This document shows, in pieces, positions 6,668 through 9,692 of a stretch of DNA of 9,692 nt. Positions within the stretch are counted from its first letter, which is position 1, and each line of letters opens with the position of its first letter. A program made the translations under genes and the position numbers. Source of the DNA: Thiorhodovibrio sp. (GTDB lineage Bacteria > Pseudomonadota > Gammaproteobacteria > Chromatiales > Chromatiaceae); the NCBI GenBank assembly GCA_007128075.1, contig SKYD01000021.1, positions 1 to 9,692 of the forward strand, in the 5' to 3' direction. The notes below the pieces were generated by a model. It was not told the DNA's origin. It did no database searches and was given only the letters and a program-made list of their open reading frames with translations.

Positions 6668-8899
6668 TTAGCGACCAGGTCGCACCAAGCCGCCCAATCC
6701 GAGCTGTTCGAGGGCATCTGTGACCAATCGCCGCACCGCCGCTGCATTTTCGCACTGCAGGGCATCGGTGAGCAATTCACGCGCCCGCGCGCGACTAAAA
6801 CTACGAATCACCCCTTTGACACGCAACAAACTCGCCGCGCTCATGCTCAAACTATGGACACCAATGCCCAACAACAGCACAGCACCGAGTGGATCACCCG
6901 CCATCTCACCGCAGACACTAACCTCGCGGCCATGCTGACGGGCGCCAGCAACGGTGAGCATCAAGGCATTGAGCACCGCTGGATGCAGCTCATCATAGAG
7001 TGCGGCAACATGGGGATTGTTGCGATCAACAGCAAGCAAATATTGGGTCAGGTCATTGGTGCCGACCGAAAGAAAAGACACCCGTCGAGCCAAAGCCGCT
7101 GCCTGATAGACCGCCGCTGGCACCTCGATCATCACCCCAACCGGCGGCAGAATCACCGGGTGACCTTCTTCAATGAGCTCTTCATAAGAACGCTGGATTA
7201 GCTTTAACGCCTCGTCTAGCTCATCGACGGTGGTGATCATCGGCAATAAAATTTGCAGATTATCCAGCCCAGCGGCGGCCATGAGCAGGGCGCGCACCTG
7301 GGTCATAAAAATCTGTGGATGATCGAGGGCAATCCGAATCCCACGCCAGCCAAGAAAAGGGTTGGATTCTTCAACGGGAAAATAGGACAGTGGCTTGTCA
7401 CCGCCAATATCGAGAGTACGAATGGTCACCGTGCGCGGCGAAAAGGTTTGCAGAATGCAGCGATAATTGGCCTGCTGGGTTTCCTCGCTGGGAAAGCGAT
7501 CACGCACCAAAAACGGCAATTCAGTACGATACAGCCCCACCCCTGCGGCTTCATCGCTGCCAGCGGGGCGTTGTTCCGAGACCAAACCAGTGTTGAGATA
7601 CAGCGGCACGCCATAGCCGTCGGTGGTTTCGCTTGGCAGTCCGCGCAGGGCATCGAGACCTGCAGCAAATTCCTGTTCATCCGCCGCGAGTCGGGCATAT
7701 TCTTCACGAATGGTTGATGAGGGGTCGATATAGACCCGCCCGCGATAGCCGTCAACGATGATCTCCATGCCGTTGAGGCGGCTGACTGCCAGCTCGCTGA
7801 CCCCCATCGCCGCTGGCACACCCATGCCGCGGGCTAAAATCGCAATATGTGACGACACCGAGCCGCCAGTAGTGACGATGCCCACCAGTGATTGCCGAGG
7901 CACCTCGCTTAATTGCATGACACTGATGTCATCACCAACCAACACGGTTTGAGCAGGGTAATCGAGCACTGGAGCTGAGTGTTTCTGCAAGCGGCTTAAA
8001 ATCCACCGCCCTAGATCGCGCACATCCGAGGCGCGCTCGCGCAGATAGGGGTCCTCCATCTGATCGAACACATCGGTATGCTCGGCGATGGTGTCGCGCA
8101 GCGCGCCCTGCGCCCAATTGCCGGCTTCGATGCGTTGAATCGCACCATCGACCAGCGTATCGCTCTCTAACATCAACCGCCAAGCATCGAACAGGGCGCG
8201 ATCTTCTTGGCTAAATCGCCCACCAATGTGTTCAATTTCGCAGATGACCTCGGCCAGGGCCTCACGCAAGGCGGTGATCTCAGCGGGAATATCTTGAGCG
8301 GGCTTGTCGGGAACCGCTTCCAGATTTGCTGGCGGATAGACCACCACCACGGTGCCGCAGGCCACGCCCGGTGAGGCGGCACGCCCCGCTAAATAACGGC
8401 TGGGTAGGGTGTCTTGCTGGTGCATCCGTCCTAATTCGATGGCACCTGCCAACTGCGCGGCCAAGGTAATGACAAATGTCACCTCATCGTCAGCAAAGCA
8501 ACGCGGCTCGCGTTGGCGCAGCACCAACACTCCGAGCACCCGCCGACTTTGCACAATCGGCACTCCCAGAAAACCGCAAAAGCGTTCTTCGCCCGTTTCG
8601 GTGACAAATAGGTAGCGCGAATGGGTTGAGGCATCGCTCAGGCTGACCAGATCAGCTTTTTCAGCCACCCAGCCGACCAGTCCGCGATTGAGTGGAATCC
8701 GCACCCGATTGACTGCCTCGGGGCGCAACCCTTCGGTCGCCATCAACACATGTTCGCGGTTTTGGGTGTCGGTAAGATACACTGAACAGACATCAGCCCC
8801 GACGGCCTCGCGGACGCGGGTGACGATAATCCGCAGCGCATCGTCAAGCACGAGCGCACGGTTCACTTCCTGAACAATACGACGGAGTGATTCAAGCAT
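6668..8899 (-). CDS. ptsP: Phosphoenolpyruvate-protein phosphotransferase, nitrogen PTS enzyme I (EI-Ntr)
   Basis: EI-Ntr takes phosphate from phosphoenolpyruvate and passes it to NPr (PtsO), then to EIIA-Ntr (PtsN). This cytosolic relay signals nitrogen and carbon state and affects potassium transport and stress responses. The 743 residues match E. coli PtsP (748). In order: a GAF domain at about 5-155, an enzyme I N-terminal segment from about 168 (YLAGRAASPGVACG), the phospho-histidine domain with TTGGSVSSHIAILARGMG and active His351, and the PEP-binding barrel with GLYRTELPFL at 455-464, GWRGIRIALD at 517-526, the signature SVGTNDLTQYLLAVDRNN at 611-628, and VCGEMAGDP with catalytic Cys663. 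Nothing essential is missing. ATG at 8899 has AGGTG about 4 bases upstream. It follows rppH by 47 bases, the order seen in E. coli. ptsO and ptsN are not in this window. Confidence 0.96.
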   Translation of the reverse strand: MLESLRRIVQEVNRALVLDDALRIIVTRVREAVGADVCSVYLTDTQNREHVLMATEGLRPEAVNRVRIPLNRGLVGWVAEKADLVSLSDASTHSRYLFVTETGEERFCGFLGVPIVQSRRVLGVLVLRQREPRCFADDEVTFVITLAAQLAGAIELGRMHQQDTLPSRYLAGRAASPGVACGTVVVVYPPANLEAVPDKPAQDIPAEITALREALAEVICEIEHIGGRFSQEDRALFDAWRLMLESDTLVDGAIQRIEAGNWAQGALRDTIAEHTDVFDQMEDPYLRERASDVRDLGRWILSRLQKHSAPVLDYPAQTVLVGDDISVMQLSEVPRQSLVGIVTTGGSVSSHIAILARGMGVPAAMGVSELAVSRLNGMEIIVDGYRGRVYIDPSSTIREEYARLAADEQEFAAGLDALRGLPSETTDGYGVPLYLNTGLVSEQRPAGSDEAAGVGLYRTELPFLVRDRFPSEETQQANYRCILQTFSPRTVTIRTLDIGGDKPLSYFPVEESNPFLGWRGIRIALDHPQIFMTQVRALLMAAAGLDNLQILLPMITTVDELDEALKLIQRSYEELIEEGHPVILPPVGVMIEVPAAVYQAAALARRVSFLSVGTNDLTQYLLAVDRNNPHVAALYDELHPAVLNALMLTVAGARQHGREVSVCGEMAGDPLGAVLLLGIGVHSLSMSAASLLRVKGVIRSFSRARARELLTDALQCENAAAVRRLVTDALEQLGLGGLVRPGR

Positions 8900-8946
8900 G
8901 GTTCACCTGGCGTATCGCCAAAGTAGACATTAAGCGCACTACGCGA

Positions 8947-9528
8947 TTAACGCCGTTTCGGATAGAGCATCGCGGAGCCAGCGTGGGGGAACAAATCCTG
9001 CACCAAAGCTGGCGCGTCAGTATAAGGGCTAAACAACGGATCATGGGGACTGCGTTCAGGGTAAAGCAAGGGCTGCAATTCAATTAGTGCTTGCTCGTAG
9101 ACGCGACGCTTAAAATACACCACTTCGCGCAAAGGATACCAATAGCGCACCCAGCGCCAAGCATCAAACTCAGGTTTGACATTGCGATCAAGACAAAATT
9201 CGGTTTCGCCACAATTGACTCGCAACATAAACCAGATTTGTTTTTGACCGATGCACAGCGGTCCGCAGTGTCGCCGAATAAAGCGTTTGGGAAGTCGATA
9301 ACGCAGCCAATGGCGGGTCGAGCCCAACAGCGTCACCTGATGCGGCGCCAAACCAACCTCTTCCTCCAACTCACGAAACATCGCCTGCTGCGGCGTTTCA
9401 TCGGGATTGATGCCGCCTTGTGGAAATTGCCAAGCATTTTGACCAACACGCCGTGCCCAAAACAGGCGGCGCTCGCCGTTACAAAGGATAATGCCGACAT
9501 TGGGTCGAAAGCCGTCGTGGTCGATCAA
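8947..9528 (-). CDS. rppH: RNA pyrophosphohydrolase (Nudix), TTG start likely
   Basis: RppH removes pyrophosphate from the 5' triphosphate end of mRNAs, exposing them to RNase E decay. With the start chosen here the protein has 193 residues. It begins IDHDGFRPNVGIILCN after the first methionine, almost the same as the E. coli start. The Nudix box covers residues 38-60 (G-x5-E44-x7-R52-E53-L-x-E56-E57-x-G59-L) and is complete. WLRYRLPKR (74-82), CIGQKQIWF (92-100) and PEFDAWRWVRYWYP (119-132) are further family blocks. The tail after about 160 differs from E. coli and is lineage-specific. TTG at 9528 is preferred because it matches the family's N-terminus and has GAGG 9 bases upstream. ATG at 9543 or 9597 would add 5 or 23 non-conserved residues and neither has a clear ribosome site. 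It lies first in a probable rppH-ptsP operon. Confidence 0.93.
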   Translation of the reverse strand: MIDHDGFRPNVGIILCNGERRLFWARRVGQNAWQFPQGGINPDETPQQAMFRELEEEVGLAPHQVTLLGSTRHWLRYRLPKRFIRRHCGPLCIGQKQIWFMLRVNCGETEFCLDRNVKPEFDAWRWVRYWYPLREVVYFKRRVYEQALIELQPLLYPERSPHDPLFSPYTDAPALVQDLFPHAGSAMLYPKRR

Positions 9529-9692
9529 ACGGTGGTACCTCATGTAGAGCGCGATGCGCCATTTTTCCACATTTTCATCGCTGGCGGCAAATCGCATGAG
9601 CTATTTGATCGATTCAACAACAATAGCGCCAGATTTCCCGCATCCTGTGCAAGCCAGTGATGCGCACAAGGAAGGTGGCGCGGTCTTGGGGA

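Noticed and set aside
6602..7201. 199-codon plus-strand open frame opposite the ptsP end
   Set aside because: It is antisense to the conserved PEP-binding barrel of ptsP. Its composition (rich in Gln, His, Arg, Thr) is typical of a shadow frame, and no homology is recognisable.
9091..9660. 189-codon plus-strand open frame opposite rppH
   Set aside because: It covers the antisense of the Nudix box and other conserved RppH blocks, and has no recognisable domain.
9598..9692. Possible end of another minus-strand gene upstream of rppH
   Set aside because: Short open frames reach the window edge. One ends at 9601-9603 with CTGCGKSGAIVVESIK, but none has a recognisable family. No clear promoter or terminator is visible in these 95 bases either.
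1..9692. CRISPR array, tRNA, rRNA or prophage genes
   Set aside because: No regularly spaced repeats, tRNA-like cloverleaf or phage structural genes were seen. Nearly all of the window is accounted for by conserved protein genes.

Overview
The window looks like chromosomal DNA of a gammaproteobacterium. The rppH-ptsP pair is the arrangement known from E. coli and relatives. Together with argH and a membrane pyrophosphatase it would fit a Chromatiales-type (for example purple sulfur) bacterium, but that lineage call is an inference from gene content and moderate-to-high GC, not from a marker gene. Most of the window is intact housekeeping sequence. The accessory part is the left end.

Left end (1-480, + strand): the last 100 bases are the 3' end of an insertion sequence, probably ISL3 family. 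It abuts, in mid-codon, the 3' remnant of a type ISP restriction-modification gene (101-480), which therefore appears to be split by the insertion. The remnant runs convergently into the next gene and overlaps it by 29 bases.

Middle left (452-2892, - strand): argH (argininosuccinate lyase), followed after 2 bases by a cyclopropane-fatty-acid-synthase-like SAM methyltransferase. An extended -10 promoter lies just upstream of argH. The divergent gene at 3058-3519 (+) encodes a two-CBS-domain protein and ends at a hairpin shared with the convergent hppA.

Right half (3566-9528, - strand): reading in transcription order, rppH (RNA pyrophosphohydrolase, probably with a TTG start) and ptsP (GAF-containing enzyme I of the nitrogen PTS) form one unit. 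After 80 bases with a candidate promoter come an unrecognised 259-residue protein containing an internal duplication and hppA, a membrane-integral pyrophosphatase with K+-dependent signature residues. The last two are 47 bases apart and probably co-transcribed.

How the genes work together: rppH/ptsP belong to mRNA turnover and nitrogen/carbon signalling, hppA to ion-gradient energetics, argH to arginine synthesis and the methyltransferase to probable lipid modification. I see no wholly new system. The best leads are the IS-split type ISP gene, and the unknown duplicated-domain protein placed next to a probably Na+-pumping pyrophosphatase.
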